A DNA stretch of 53,815 nucleotides from Geobacteraceae bacterium (GTDB lineage Bacteria > Desulfobacterota > Desulfuromonadia > Geobacterales > Pseudopelobacteraceae). Below the pieces are notes generated by a model, which was given only the letters and a program-made list of their open reading frames with translations, did no database searches and had not been told where the DNA came from. Of the stretch, positions 42,416 to 50,674 are shown piece after piece (position 1 is the first letter of the stretch; the number at the start of each line of letters is the position of its first letter). Where the stretch lies: positions 1 to 53,815 of the forward strand of contig JAJTBI010000011.1 in the NCBI GenBank assembly GCA_021286935.1, written 5' to 3'. Made by a program: the position numbers and the translations under genes.

Positions 42416-42445
42416 ACTGTAGCAATTCTGAAAAGAAAAAGTCAA
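42416..42445 (-). promoter_or_regulatory. Sigma-70 promoter of the PxxKW gene
   Basis: On the minus strand, TTGACT (42440-42445) and TACAGT (42416-42421) are 18 bp apart. The -10 box ends 41 bp before the ATG at 42374. Both hexamers match the consensus at 5 and 4-5 positions. Confidence 0.6.
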
Positions 42446-42505
42446 TACCAAAAACTATTCCAACTGTCTATAAAAATGTATCAAGCGGTGATTTTTGTGT
42501 GCCGT

Positions 42506-42535
42506 TTGACTTGACGCTGGCTCTGCTTCTATAGT
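42506..42535 (+). promoter_or_regulatory. Sigma-70 promoter of the phosphohexomutase gene
   Basis: TTGACT (42506-42511) and TATAGT (42530-42535) are spaced by 18 bp, 47 bp upstream of the start at 42583. The downstream leader is short and A/T-rich. It is divergent from the PxxKW promoter, 60 bp away. Confidence 0.6.
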
Positions 42536-42582
42536 AGCGTAACAAGATAAAAGCTGTCTTATTTTCTTTTGGGGGAGGGATC

Positions 42583-44001
42583 ATGGCTCATATCGCATTC
42601 GGCACTTCCGGGTGGCGTGGAATTCTATGTGAAGATTTCACCTTTGAGAATGTCAAGATTGTTACCCAGGCCATCGCAGACTACCTTAAATCTACCGGTG
42701 AGGCAGATAAAGGGGTGATTGTCGGCTGTGATACCCGTTTTATGGGCAAACGATTCACGGAAGAGGCTGCTTCGGTGCTGGCAGGCTCCGGGATCAAGGC
42801 GTTGCTGTGTAGCCGGGATGTCCCCACGCCGGTGATTGCATTTGAAATCCTGCGGCGTGGTGCAGCTGGTGGGATTAACTTTACGGCCAGCCATAATCCG
42901 CCTGAATATAATGGTATTAAGTTCTCTCCCTCCTGGGGGGGGCCAGCCTTGCCTGAGACCACCAAGCAGATTGAGAGGCGTGCCAATGAGATGATGGGGG
43001 ATTTCTGTTACAGCGAGCTCTCTCCGTCGGAAGCAAAAAAACGTGGATTGCTGGAGATGATTGACCCCCATTCTGTTTATTTATCCGCTCTTGAGCAGAA
43101 GGTTGACTTTGATGCTCTTAAAACCATCGGCAAGCTGGGCCTGAATCCGCTGTATGGTACGGCTCGTGGCTATCTGGATGCGCCGCTCAAGAGCCTTGGC
43201 ATCCCCTATACTATTATCAATGATCATCTTGATCCCTATTTTGGTGGACAACCCCCAGAACCGTCTGAGTCGCATATCCCGGATTTTATCTCGCTGGTGA
43301 AGAATGACCCGACGATCCGGCTTGGTCTGGCCACTGACGGAGATGCTGACCGTTTCGGCATCCTGGATGCTGATGGCACCTATATTGAGCCAAACTATAT
43401 TATTGCCCTGCTGCTGGACTATCTGATCCGTGTTCGCAAGTTGACCGGTGGTGTGGCCCGCAGTGTCGCAACTTCCCATTTTGTTGATGCCGTAGCAAAA
43501 AAACATGGTGTGCCTATTTATGAGACACCGGTTGGCTTTAAATATATCGGAGAGCTGATTACCCAGGACAAGATTGTGATCGGCGGTGAAGAAAGTGCCG
43601 GACTCACTATCAAGGGCCATGTGCCTGAGAAGGATGGTATCCTGGCCTGCTTCCTGGTGGCTGAGATGGTGGCCCGTGAAGGTAAGACGGTACGGGAATT
43701 GCTTGAGAGGATGTATGGCGAAGTCGGGCGCTTTATTACCCGTCGTGACAACCTGAAGCTCTCACCGGAACTGGAGGCTGCCTATCCCGGCAAGGTAGCA
43801 GCGGTGCCTAAGGAAATTGCCGGCACTGCAGTAACTAATGTTATTACCGTTGACGGGGTGAAACTGATCCTGTCAGACGGTTCCTGGATGCTGTTCCGTA
43901 AATCCGGCACTGAACCGGTGGTCAGACTCTACGGCGAGGCATCTTCTGAGGCGCGTCTGACTGAAGTAATGGCAGCTGGTAGAAGTTTTATCCTTGGCTG
44001 A
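42583..44001 (+). CDS. Phosphoglucomutase/phosphomannomutase family protein
   Basis: 472 residues. ATG 42583 follows GGGGGAGGG. Alpha-D-phosphohexomutase motifs in order: FGTSGWRGI, catalytic Ser103 in FTASHNPPEYNGIK, metal-binding ATDGDADRFG, sugar-binding GEESAGLTIKG and phosphate-binding RKSGTEPVVRLYGE. It interconverts hexose 1- and 6-phosphates; glucose versus mannose preference cannot be decided from sequence. It has its own promoter and a short hairpin after it, so it is probably monocistronic. Confidence 0.94.
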   Translation: MAHIAFGTSGWRGILCEDFTFENVKIVTQAIADYLKSTGEADKGVIVGCDTRFMGKRFTEEAASVLAGSGIKALLCSRDVPTPVIAFEILRRGAAGGINFTASHNPPEYNGIKFSPSWGGPALPETTKQIERRANEMMGDFCYSELSPSEAKKRGLLEMIDPHSVYLSALEQKVDFDALKTIGKLGLNPLYGTARGYLDAPLKSLGIPYTIINDHLDPYFGGQPPEPSESHIPDFISLVKNDPTIRLGLATDGDADRFGILDADGTYIEPNYIIALLLDYLIRVRKLTGGVARSVATSHFVDAVAKKHGVPIYETPVGFKYIGELITQDKIVIGGEESAGLTIKGHVPEKDGILACFLVAEMVAREGKTVRELLERMYGEVGRFITRRDNLKLSPELEAAYPGKVAAVPKEIAGTAVTNVITVDGVKLILSDGSWMLFRKSGTEPVVRLYGEASSEARLTEVMAAGRSFILG

Positions 44002-44013
44002 TTTTTAACAAAA

Positions 44014-44042
44014 TTGATGCAGGACAAATCCTGCCTCATCAA
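44014..44042 (+). terminator. Weak hairpin after the phosphohexomutase gene
   Basis: TTGATGCAGGA pairs with TCCTGC-CTC-ATCAA around CAAA, with a 3-nt bulge. No T-run follows. It lies 13 bp after the stop and about 75 bp before nifU. Confidence 0.4.
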
Positions 44043-44117
44043 GGCCTGCTATGATCAGGTCTGGTAATTATTGTACAAACAAAATGAATATCAATTAAGC
44101 ACTCTAATGGAGGATCT

Positions 44118-44978
44118 ATGTGGGATTACACACCAATAGTTAAAGACCATTTTCTGAACCCCCGCAACGTGGGGGATATACCTGATGCCGATGCTGTCGG
44201 AGAAGTAGGTAGCCTGGCCTGCGGCGATGCCCTGAAGCTGTATCTGAAGCTGGATGACAATAAGGAAAAAATTGTTGATGCCAAGTTCCAGACCTTTGGC
44301 TGCGCCAGTGCCATTGCTTCTTCCTCTGCCCTGACTGAGATGGTTAAAGGCAAGACCCTGGATGAGGCCCTTGCGGTCAGCAATCAGGATATTGCTGAAT
44401 TTCTGGGTGGTCTGCCGGAAGAGAAGATGCACTGTTCCGTGATGGGGCAGGAAGCGCTGGAAGTTGCCATCTTTAAGTACCGTGGACTTGAAGTGCCTGA
44501 CCATGATGCCGAGCATGATCATGGCCATGCCTATCCTGACTACGAGGGCACCCTGGTTTGTAAATGCTTTGGTATTACCGATACCTTTCTGAAAAAAGTG
44601 ATTGCTGATAATCATCTGACCACCTCAGAGCAGGTCACCAACTTTACCAAGTCCGGTGGGGCCTGCGGTAGCTGTATCCCCAAAATCAAGGAGCTGATTG
44701 CCGAGGTGTTGGGACAGGCAAAAGAGGCCGCTGCCAAGCCCAAGCTTTCAAACCTGAAGAAGATGCAACTGGTGCAGGAAGTGCTGGAGCGGGATATTCG
44801 TCCCATGCTGCGTGCCGACGGTGGCGATCTTGAGCTGATTGATATTGATGGCGACCATGTCCAGATTGCCTTCCGTAAGGCTTGTGCCGGTTGCGCCTCC
44901 TCTGGTAATACCGCGAAATTTGTGGAAATGAAATTACGTGAGCTGGTCTATGACGGCCTGCGTGTTCAGGAGGTATGA
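44118..44978 (+). CDS. nifU: Fe-S cluster scaffold protein NifU (three-domain)
   Basis: 286 residues. ATG 44118 follows GGAGG. The N-terminal IscU-like scaffold (about 1-125) has three cysteines (SLACGD, FGCAS, MHCSVMG). The central BFD-like [2Fe-2S] domain (about 140-190) has CKCFG and GGACGSC. The C-terminal NifU domain (about 210-286) has LRADGGDLELI and CAGCASS. It assembles clusters from sulfur delivered by NifS, which follows in ATGA overlap. No nif structural genes lie near, so in this type of anaerobe it likely serves general cluster assembly. Confidence 0.96.
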   Translation: MWDYTPIVKDHFLNPRNVGDIPDADAVGEVGSLACGDALKLYLKLDDNKEKIVDAKFQTFGCASAIASSSALTEMVKGKTLDEALAVSNQDIAEFLGGLPEEKMHCSVMGQEALEVAIFKYRGLEVPDHDAEHDHGHAYPDYEGTLVCKCFGITDTFLKKVIADNHLTTSEQVTNFTKSGGACGSCIPKIKELIAEVLGQAKEAAAKPKLSNLKKMQLVQEVLERDIRPMLRADGGDLELIDIDGDHVQIAFRKACAGCASSGNTAKFVEMKLRELVYDGLRVQEV

Positions 44979-46147
44979 TGATGAAAGAAATTTATCTGGA
45001 TAATAACGCCACCACCAAGGTGGATGAAGCGGTTTTTGAGGAGATGAAGCCGTACTTCTGTGAGCTGTATGGTAACCCCAGTTCCATGCATTACTTCGGT
45101 GGCCAGGTGCAAAGTAAGACTACTGAGGCCCGCAAACGGGTGGCGGATCTGCTGGGGGCCTCACCTGATGAGATTATCTTTACTGCCTGCGGTACCGAGA
45201 GTGACAATACCGCGATACGCTCTGCCCTTGAGGTGCTGCCGGACCGTCGCCATATCATCACCAGCCGGGTCGAACATCCGGCTGTTCTGACCCAGTGCCG
45301 CAACTTGACCACCAAAGGGTATAGGGTTACCGAGATCGGTGTTGATGGTGCGGGCAGACTGGATATGGAGGAGTACAAAAAGGCGATTGATGATGATACC
45401 GCCATTGTTTCATTGATGTGGGCCAACAATGAGACCGGTGTGATCTTTCCGGTTGAAGAAGCAGCTGCCATTGCCAAGGCCAATGGCGCTCAGTTTCATA
45501 CTGATGCTGTCCAGGCAGTAGGCAAGATTCCGATTAATATGGCTGCCTCAAAGATCGATATGCTTTCCCTGTCCGGTCATAAACTGCATGCCCCCAAGGG
45601 GATTGGTGCCCTGTATGTGCGTAAAGGCACTCCGTTCCGCCCACTGATGGTTGGTGGACATCAGGAAAAGAGTCGTCGTGCCGGCACTGAAAATGCTGCT
45701 GCCATCATTGCCCTGGGTAAGGCTTGCCAACTTGCTGGTGAGTTTATGGAATCAGAGAAAACCACGGTTAAGGCCAAGTGCGAGCGACTTGAAAAGGAGC
45801 TGTTGGCAGCTATCCCCCACGCTCGTATCAACGGGGGGGGCGCAGATCGCCTGCCGAATACCACTTCTATTGCCTTTGAGTTTGTTGAAGGGGAGGCAAT
45901 TCTGCTGCTGCTGTCTGAACTGGGTATCTGCGCTTCTTCCGGCAGTGCCTGTACCTCCGGGTCACTGGAGCCATCCCATGTGCTGCGTGCCATGGGGGTA
46001 CCGTTTACCTGTGCCCACGGTTCGATCCGTTTCTCGCTTTCCCGTTACACTACTGATGCTGAAATTGAAGCGGTGATCAAGGAACTGCCCCCAATCATTG
46101 CCCGTTTGCGGCAGATGTCTCCCTTTGGGCGGGAGTTTTTGAAGTAA
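44975..46147 (+). CDS. nifS: Cysteine desulfurase NifS
   Basis: 390 residues. Three ATGs in a row (44975, 44978, 44981) follow AGGAGG; the later ones have better spacing. PLP enzyme: YLDNNATTKVDEAV, SRVEHPAVL, HTDAVQAVGK, the PLP lysine in LSLSGHKLHAPKG, and the catalytic Cys in ICASSGSACTSGSLEPSHVL. It converts cysteine to alanine and passes sulfur to NifU. The overlap with nifU indicates translational coupling; a strong terminator follows. Confidence 0.96.
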   Translation: MMMKEIYLDNNATTKVDEAVFEEMKPYFCELYGNPSSMHYFGGQVQSKTTEARKRVADLLGASPDEIIFTACGTESDNTAIRSALEVLPDRRHIITSRVEHPAVLTQCRNLTTKGYRVTEIGVDGAGRLDMEEYKKAIDDDTAIVSLMWANNETGVIFPVEEAAAIAKANGAQFHTDAVQAVGKIPINMAASKIDMLSLSGHKLHAPKGIGALYVRKGTPFRPLMVGGHQEKSRRAGTENAAAIIALGKACQLAGEFMESEKTTVKAKCERLEKELLAAIPHARINGGGADRLPNTTSIAFEFVEGEAILLLLSELGICASSGSACTSGSLEPSHVLRAMGVPFTCAHGSIRFSLSRYTTDAEIEAVIKELPPIIARLRQMSPFGREFLK

Positions 46148-46171
46148 CATGGGCGCTAGAAAGCTATTAAG

Positions 46172-46203
46172 AAAAGCGGGATGCTTCGGTGTCCCGCTTT
46201 TTT
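46172..46203 (+). terminator. Rho-independent terminator after nifS
   Basis: AAAAGCGGGA (46172-46181) pairs with TCCCGCTTTT (46192-46201), followed by T-rich TTATTTTT. The loop contains TTCG. It starts 25 bp after the nifS stop. Confidence 0.88.
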
Positions 46204-46261
46204 ATTTTTGTGGTAGACTGCTTATCATTGAGCCAGGCTGTTGGATGGAGGACAAAACCGG

Positions 46262-49255
46262 ATGTTACGACAGACCAGTATACTCTTGATAGGGATGGTG
46301 CAACTGTGCCTGATCGTCATGAATGTCTATGCCCTAGAGCCATCAACAGATCCTGTTTTAAGGATCGAGACAGGTGGGCATGTCGGCAGAATTGATGCGG
46401 CTGCATCTGACAGACTGGGCAGGATTGTTGCCACTGTTTCGGTAGACAAAACCGTTCGGGTCTGGGAAACAGGCACTGGCCGTCTTTTGAAGACCTTGCG
46501 TGTTCCGATAGGTGATGAGCATGAAGGAATGTTGAATAGCGTCGCTCTATCACCTGATGGCAGTCTGATTGCCACTGGTGGTAATACCGGCAAAAGCTGG
46601 CAGGACTCCTATGTTGTCTATCTTTTTGAGTTGGCAACCGGTCGAATGGTAAAACGGGTAGCTGGTAGTAGCATGGTTATTCGAGATATACGTTTTTCTC
46701 GTGATGGAAAACAACTGATAGTCGCTGCAGGCGGCAAGATCGGTGAGGTTGCGGTTATCAATCTTGCAGACGCTACAGTGCTTGGACGCCATAGTTTTTC
46801 GTCGCCAGTCGAAGGCATAGACCTGTCTTCAGTAGATAAAATGGCGGTAATTACCCGTGATGGTGTTCTGCATCTGTATCAATCTTCGTTAGATCAAAAT
46901 CCGCGTAAATTTGAGCTGACAGATGGTTCAGTCCCGGCATCCTGTCGTTTTAATCCTCGAGGTGACCGGATTGCCATCGGATTCTCTGCTGTGCCCCGTA
47001 TTCAGTTGGTTGAGCTTGCAGACTTTTCCGGCAGGGTTCTTACACCTGCTGCCCGCATGAAGAAAGATCTTGGGCTTAGTAGCGTGGCCTGGTCAATGGA
47101 TGGTACCTATCTGTATGCAGCCGGCCAGCCAGGCGCCGGTGGCGGTAAGGGTAAAAGAGTGTTTATTTGGGATGATGGGGGGGCTGGAGCTGTATCCAAC
47201 TTTATCATTCCTGCCCAGAATCAGGTGATCTCCATGCTCTCCACACAGCACGGCAACCTCTTCTTTGCTCTGAATCTCTGGGGAATCCTGGAAACGGACC
47301 GTCATGGGGAACTCCGCTACCAGAAAAAAATGGAAAAGGCGGCGTATCAGTATAACCACGATCTCTTTGCCACATCAGCGGATGGCGCTGTCGTGCGTTT
47401 CAGTTACAGTCCCTATGGCCAGGATGTGGCAGCTTTTGATATCGCCTCCCGCTTTTTTGTCAAGGGTAGAAAGACCGATGTTAATGAGCTGGTCAGTCTA
47501 CCCACTCGAACCACAGAGTTTATTGATCTGCAGAACTGGAACGGCTTTGGTGTAAAACATGTCATCCCTAAGCTTAATCGCAAACCTCTAAAAATATTCG
47601 AAAATATTCGGAATAATCCGTTGAGCTTCGGTATTGCACCTGATGGTGAAAGTTTTTTTATTGGTGCTTCCGGTGCCATATTAAAATTTGATAAACGTGG
47701 CAGGCTGATCTGGCGTATGCCGGTTGCTGCCGGGGCCTTGTCACTTGCCCTTTCTAAAGACGGCAGATTTCTGATTACCGGTATGACAGATGGAACCATC
47801 AGATGGTATCTGCAATCAGACGGCACAGAACAACTGGCGCTGTTTCCCCATCCAGATCAACAACGCTGGGTCGCTTGGATTCCGGAGGGGTATTTTGATG
47901 CGTCACCGGGAAGTTCAGAGCTGATCGGCTATCACATCAACCAGGGCAAGGATACGGAAGCTAAATTTGTTCCCATGTCCAATCTGTATGATGTGTTTTA
48001 TCGGCCGGATATCATACAGGCCCGTTTCAAGGGAGAGGATATCAAAGAATTGGTGACGCTTACTGCAGAAGAAGCGTTAAAGTCGCCGCCACCTGAGATC
48101 CGTTTTACCACGGTTCCGTCAACAACAGCAGATGTCATGGCTAAACTCTGCTATCAGGTGAAAAGCGTGGGAGGTGGTATTGGAGAGTTACGCCTGTTTC
48201 AGAACGGCAAGTTGATCAAGTCAGACGGCTATTACCGTGAGTCTGTAAAAAAGGAAAAGGTAAATCACCTGCAGCTTGCACAGGTAAATAGCCGTTCCCT
48301 GTATACGGACCTGCGCAGTCTGGCGATAAAAGAAAAGAAGCCCAGCGGTGCCGCTGTTACCAGGGATAAAGGCGATCTGGTTGACGAATGTGTTGAGCTG
48401 GAGACTATTTCGGGGGAGAATGAGATCGGTCTTGTCGCCTTTAATGCCCGCAATACGGTACAGAGCTTTTTACAGACAACTACCTTTCTTTCCACCCGCG
48501 TAGCAGATGAACCCCATCTCTACATTCTTGCCGTTGGTATTGACCGTTATCGTGATAGCGGCATCAATCTTAAATATGCTGCCAAGGATGCCCGTGATTT
48601 CATCAACAGCCTGCCTGAGAAGGCCCGTACTCTGTACAAGCCCCAGCATATCCATCTGATAACGCTTTCCAATGGACAGGCGGGAAAACAGAATATCCTG
48701 AAAACCATTAACGAACTTGCTACCAAAGTAAAACACGGAGATGGATTTATCTTTTTTAACGCCTCCCATGGTGTATTGCTGCAAAATCAGTATTACATTG
48801 TTACGGCTGATTATAACGGTAGCTTGGACAACACTGACAGCCTGATCAGTTCAAACGAAATAGTTGAAATATCAAAAAAGATCAAGTCGTTGTCCCAGCT
48901 TTTTATCTTTGATACCTGCCATGCCGGAGGTGTGGACAACATTGTAAGTGGTCTGTACGATGCACGGATGTCGGTGTTGGCAAAAAAAATGGGGCTACAC
49001 ATCTACGCCTCTGCCGGGTCAGTACAGACCGCTATGGATGGCTACAAGGGGAATGGCCTGTATACCTATGCCCTCCTGCAGGGGATTGAAAATGGCGGTG
49101 AGGTTGATCGGGGGAAAGACGGTAATGTAACCGTTCAGGATCTTGGCCTGTATTCGCAGGAAAAAACATCTGAGCTTTCTGCTAAACTGGGTCATCCCCA
49201 GACACCACTTATTATTAACTTTGGACGGGACAACCCGTTGTTTGTCGTGAGGTGA
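46262..49255 (+). CDS. Secreted WD40-repeat protein with C-terminal caspase-like (peptidase C14) domain
   Basis: 997 residues. ATG 46262 follows GGATGGAGG; an in-frame TTG 21 bp upstream would put the ribosome binding site inside the gene. A signal peptide (TSILLIGMVQLCLIVMNVYA) points to export. Residues about 40-560 form WD40-like blades (GRIVATVSVDKTVRVWE; LSPDGSLIATGG; FSRDGKQLIVAAGG; LSKDGRFLITGMTDGTIRWY). A beta-rich linker follows. The caspase-like domain (about 755-990) has LYILAVGIDRYRDSGINLKY, catalytic His836 in FFNASHGVLL and Cys886 in IFDTCHAGGVD. The dyad is intact, with Ser in place of the usual Gly before the His-Gly. Orthocaspases cleave after basic residues; substrates here are unknown. 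The next gene (3-bp gap) is a DUF4384 protein. Confidence 0.9.
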   Translation: MLRQTSILLIGMVQLCLIVMNVYALEPSTDPVLRIETGGHVGRIDAAASDRLGRIVATVSVDKTVRVWETGTGRLLKTLRVPIGDEHEGMLNSVALSPDGSLIATGGNTGKSWQDSYVVYLFELATGRMVKRVAGSSMVIRDIRFSRDGKQLIVAAGGKIGEVAVINLADATVLGRHSFSSPVEGIDLSSVDKMAVITRDGVLHLYQSSLDQNPRKFELTDGSVPASCRFNPRGDRIAIGFSAVPRIQLVELADFSGRVLTPAARMKKDLGLSSVAWSMDGTYLYAAGQPGAGGGKGKRVFIWDDGGAGAVSNFIIPAQNQVISMLSTQHGNLFFALNLWGILETDRHGELRYQKKMEKAAYQYNHDLFATSADGAVVRFSYSPYGQDVAAFDIASRFFVKGRKTDVNELVSLPTRTTEFIDLQNWNGFGVKHVIPKLNRKPLKIFENIRNNPLSFGIAPDGESFFIGASGAILKFDKRGRLIWRMPVAAGALSLALSKDGRFLITGMTDGTIRWYLQSDGTEQLALFPHPDQQRWVAWIPEGYFDASPGSSELIGYHINQGKDTEAKFVPMSNLYDVFYRPDIIQARFKGEDIKELVTLTAEEALKSPPPEIRFTTVPSTTADVMAKLCYQVKSVGGGIGELRLFQNGKLIKSDGYYRESVKKEKVNHLQLAQVNSRSLYTDLRSLAIKEKKPSGAAVTRDKGDLVDECVELETISGENEIGLVAFNARNTVQSFLQTTTFLSTRVADEPHLYILAVGIDRYRDSGINLKYAAKDARDFINSLPEKARTLYKPQHIHLITLSNGQAGKQNILKTINELATKVKHGDGFIFFNASHGVLLQNQYYIVTADYNGSLDNTDSLISSNEIVEISKKIKSLSQLFIFDTCHAGGVDNIVSGLYDARMSVLAKKMGLHIYASAGSVQTAMDGYKGNGLYTYALLQGIENGGEVDRGKDGNVTVQDLGLYSQEKTSELSAKLGHPQTPLIINFGRDNPLFVVR

Positions 49256-49258
49256 TAT

Positions 49259-50665
49259 ATGGTTAGATTTATACTGCTTCTGTTGCTGTTTTCTGTTGGT
49301 TTGGTTGATAACTCTTATGCCTTCTGGTCTTCTGAGCCAACTTCGTTAAAAGAGCTTGCTACCGGCGTGGCAGCGGAACTTAAAGAAAAGTCTAACGGAG
49401 CAAGGAAGCTGTATCTTGATAAAGTGAATGTCAAAGATGCGGTTTCCGGTGAAGCGTCCAATCTCTCCGCCTTTCTGGTAAATGAGCTTGAAAGCTCACT
49501 CTCTGCAGCCGGGTTCAGTTTTGCTGATTTTATGGAGCAGGCGGATCAGGTGGTGGGGGCCAGCTACCAGCGTGATGGTGAACGGTTGCGGGTATTTGTT
49601 AAATATTGTCCGGCAAAGGACAGTAGTAATTGCAAGAGCCTTTCGGCAGCCCTGTCGCTAAGCAAGCTTCCCAAAGAGAGCTTTAGCGAGTCAATGGACA
49701 GCAGACTGAAGCGGTTGGTGCAGAAGGCCGGTGGTGGCAAGAGCGGCCTGAAGGTGTTTATCAGCCCGGTGGTGGAGCGTAAGAACCGTTATTCAAGTGA
49801 GTTTTCCGAATATGTAACTGCCAAGGCCAGGAACTATCTGGTCAATAGCCAACAGTTTGAGGTACTTGAAGAACAGCCGGTGACCCGCTCGTTATCCAAT
49901 ACCCGCGGTCTGGCAGCCAAGGCCAAAGAGGTGAAAAACCTTGATACCAGTGCTGCACTGTTCAGCGGTGCCGATGCCGTTCTGGAGGGCTACTATCTTG
50001 AAGGGGCCGGTAGGGTAACGGTTGCCATGACCCTTAAAAATCTGAAGGGTGGGGTGCTGGGAAGTGCCGATGAGACCATTGATCGGAGCATGATCCCCTA
50101 TAGTACCGTTAACCAGACAGCAGGTGCACTTGCTGCTGTGGCAGATGTGGCTGGTCAGGCAAACCAGCAGGTGGTGAAACTGAACACCACCAAGGGGGAT
50201 CGCTATCAGGTCTACCGGGCCGGTGAAAAGGTCCAGTTTCTGATACAGGTTATCAAGCCTTTGTATGTCTACCTGTTTGGCATCAACGCCAAAAACGAAG
50301 TCAGTCAGCTCTATCCCGGTCCAGGCCAGCAACAGATTCCGTTACAGGCTGGTCGTCTGCATACGGTGCCTGGTGATCATGATAGTTGGGATATTGTGGT
50401 AGAACCTCCCTTTGGCACCGATGTGGTCAAACTGTTTGCAGCTGAGCGTCCCCTGCCGGTACCGGCCATTTCTGATAAAGTGTCAGCCAGGAGCTTTAGT
50501 GATGGTACCCGCTCTCTGGTACGGCGGGATCTGATTCAACAGCAACTGGCTGGGCAAAAGATCATCAACGGTTTCGATCTGGTGGATTATTTTAAGGGAG
50601 TGGCGGAGCAACAAGGGCTGACACTGTATGAAGATAGTCTGTTTGTACAGACTAGACCGAAGTAG
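49259..50665 (+). CDS. Exported DUF4384-domain protein
   Basis: 468 residues from ATG 49259, 3 bp after the caspase-like gene. The signal peptide is VRFILLLLLFSVGLVDNSYA. The middle part (about 25-260) contains a CsgG-like or FlgO-like pattern of strands and helices (ARKLYLDKVNVKDAVSG; FSEYVTAKARNYLVNSQQFEVLEEQ; ADAVLEGYYLEGAGRVTVAM). The C-terminal DUF4384 region (about 310-400) has GDRYQVYRAGEKVQFLIQVIKPLYVYLF and LYPGPGQQQIPLQAG. DUF4384 often accompanies caspase-like or serine/threonine kinase proteins. It is likely a periplasmic or outer-membrane partner of the caspase-like protein. Confidence 0.8.
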   Translation: MVRFILLLLLFSVGLVDNSYAFWSSEPTSLKELATGVAAELKEKSNGARKLYLDKVNVKDAVSGEASNLSAFLVNELESSLSAAGFSFADFMEQADQVVGASYQRDGERLRVFVKYCPAKDSSNCKSLSAALSLSKLPKESFSESMDSRLKRLVQKAGGGKSGLKVFISPVVERKNRYSSEFSEYVTAKARNYLVNSQQFEVLEEQPVTRSLSNTRGLAAKAKEVKNLDTSAALFSGADAVLEGYYLEGAGRVTVAMTLKNLKGGVLGSADETIDRSMIPYSTVNQTAGALAAVADVAGQANQQVVKLNTTKGDRYQVYRAGEKVQFLIQVIKPLYVYLFGINAKNEVSQLYPGPGQQQIPLQAGRLHTVPGDHDSWDIVVEPPFGTDVVKLFAAERPLPVPAISDKVSARSFSDGTRSLVRRDLIQQQLAGQKIINGFDLVDYFKGVAEQQGLTLYEDSLFVQTRPK

Positions 50666-50674
50666 GAGGGGGAT

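Noticed and set aside
44118..46147. Nitrogen-fixation island
   Set aside because: Only nifU and nifS are present, with no nifHDK or regulatory nif genes nearby; in such bacteria the pair serves general Fe-S assembly.
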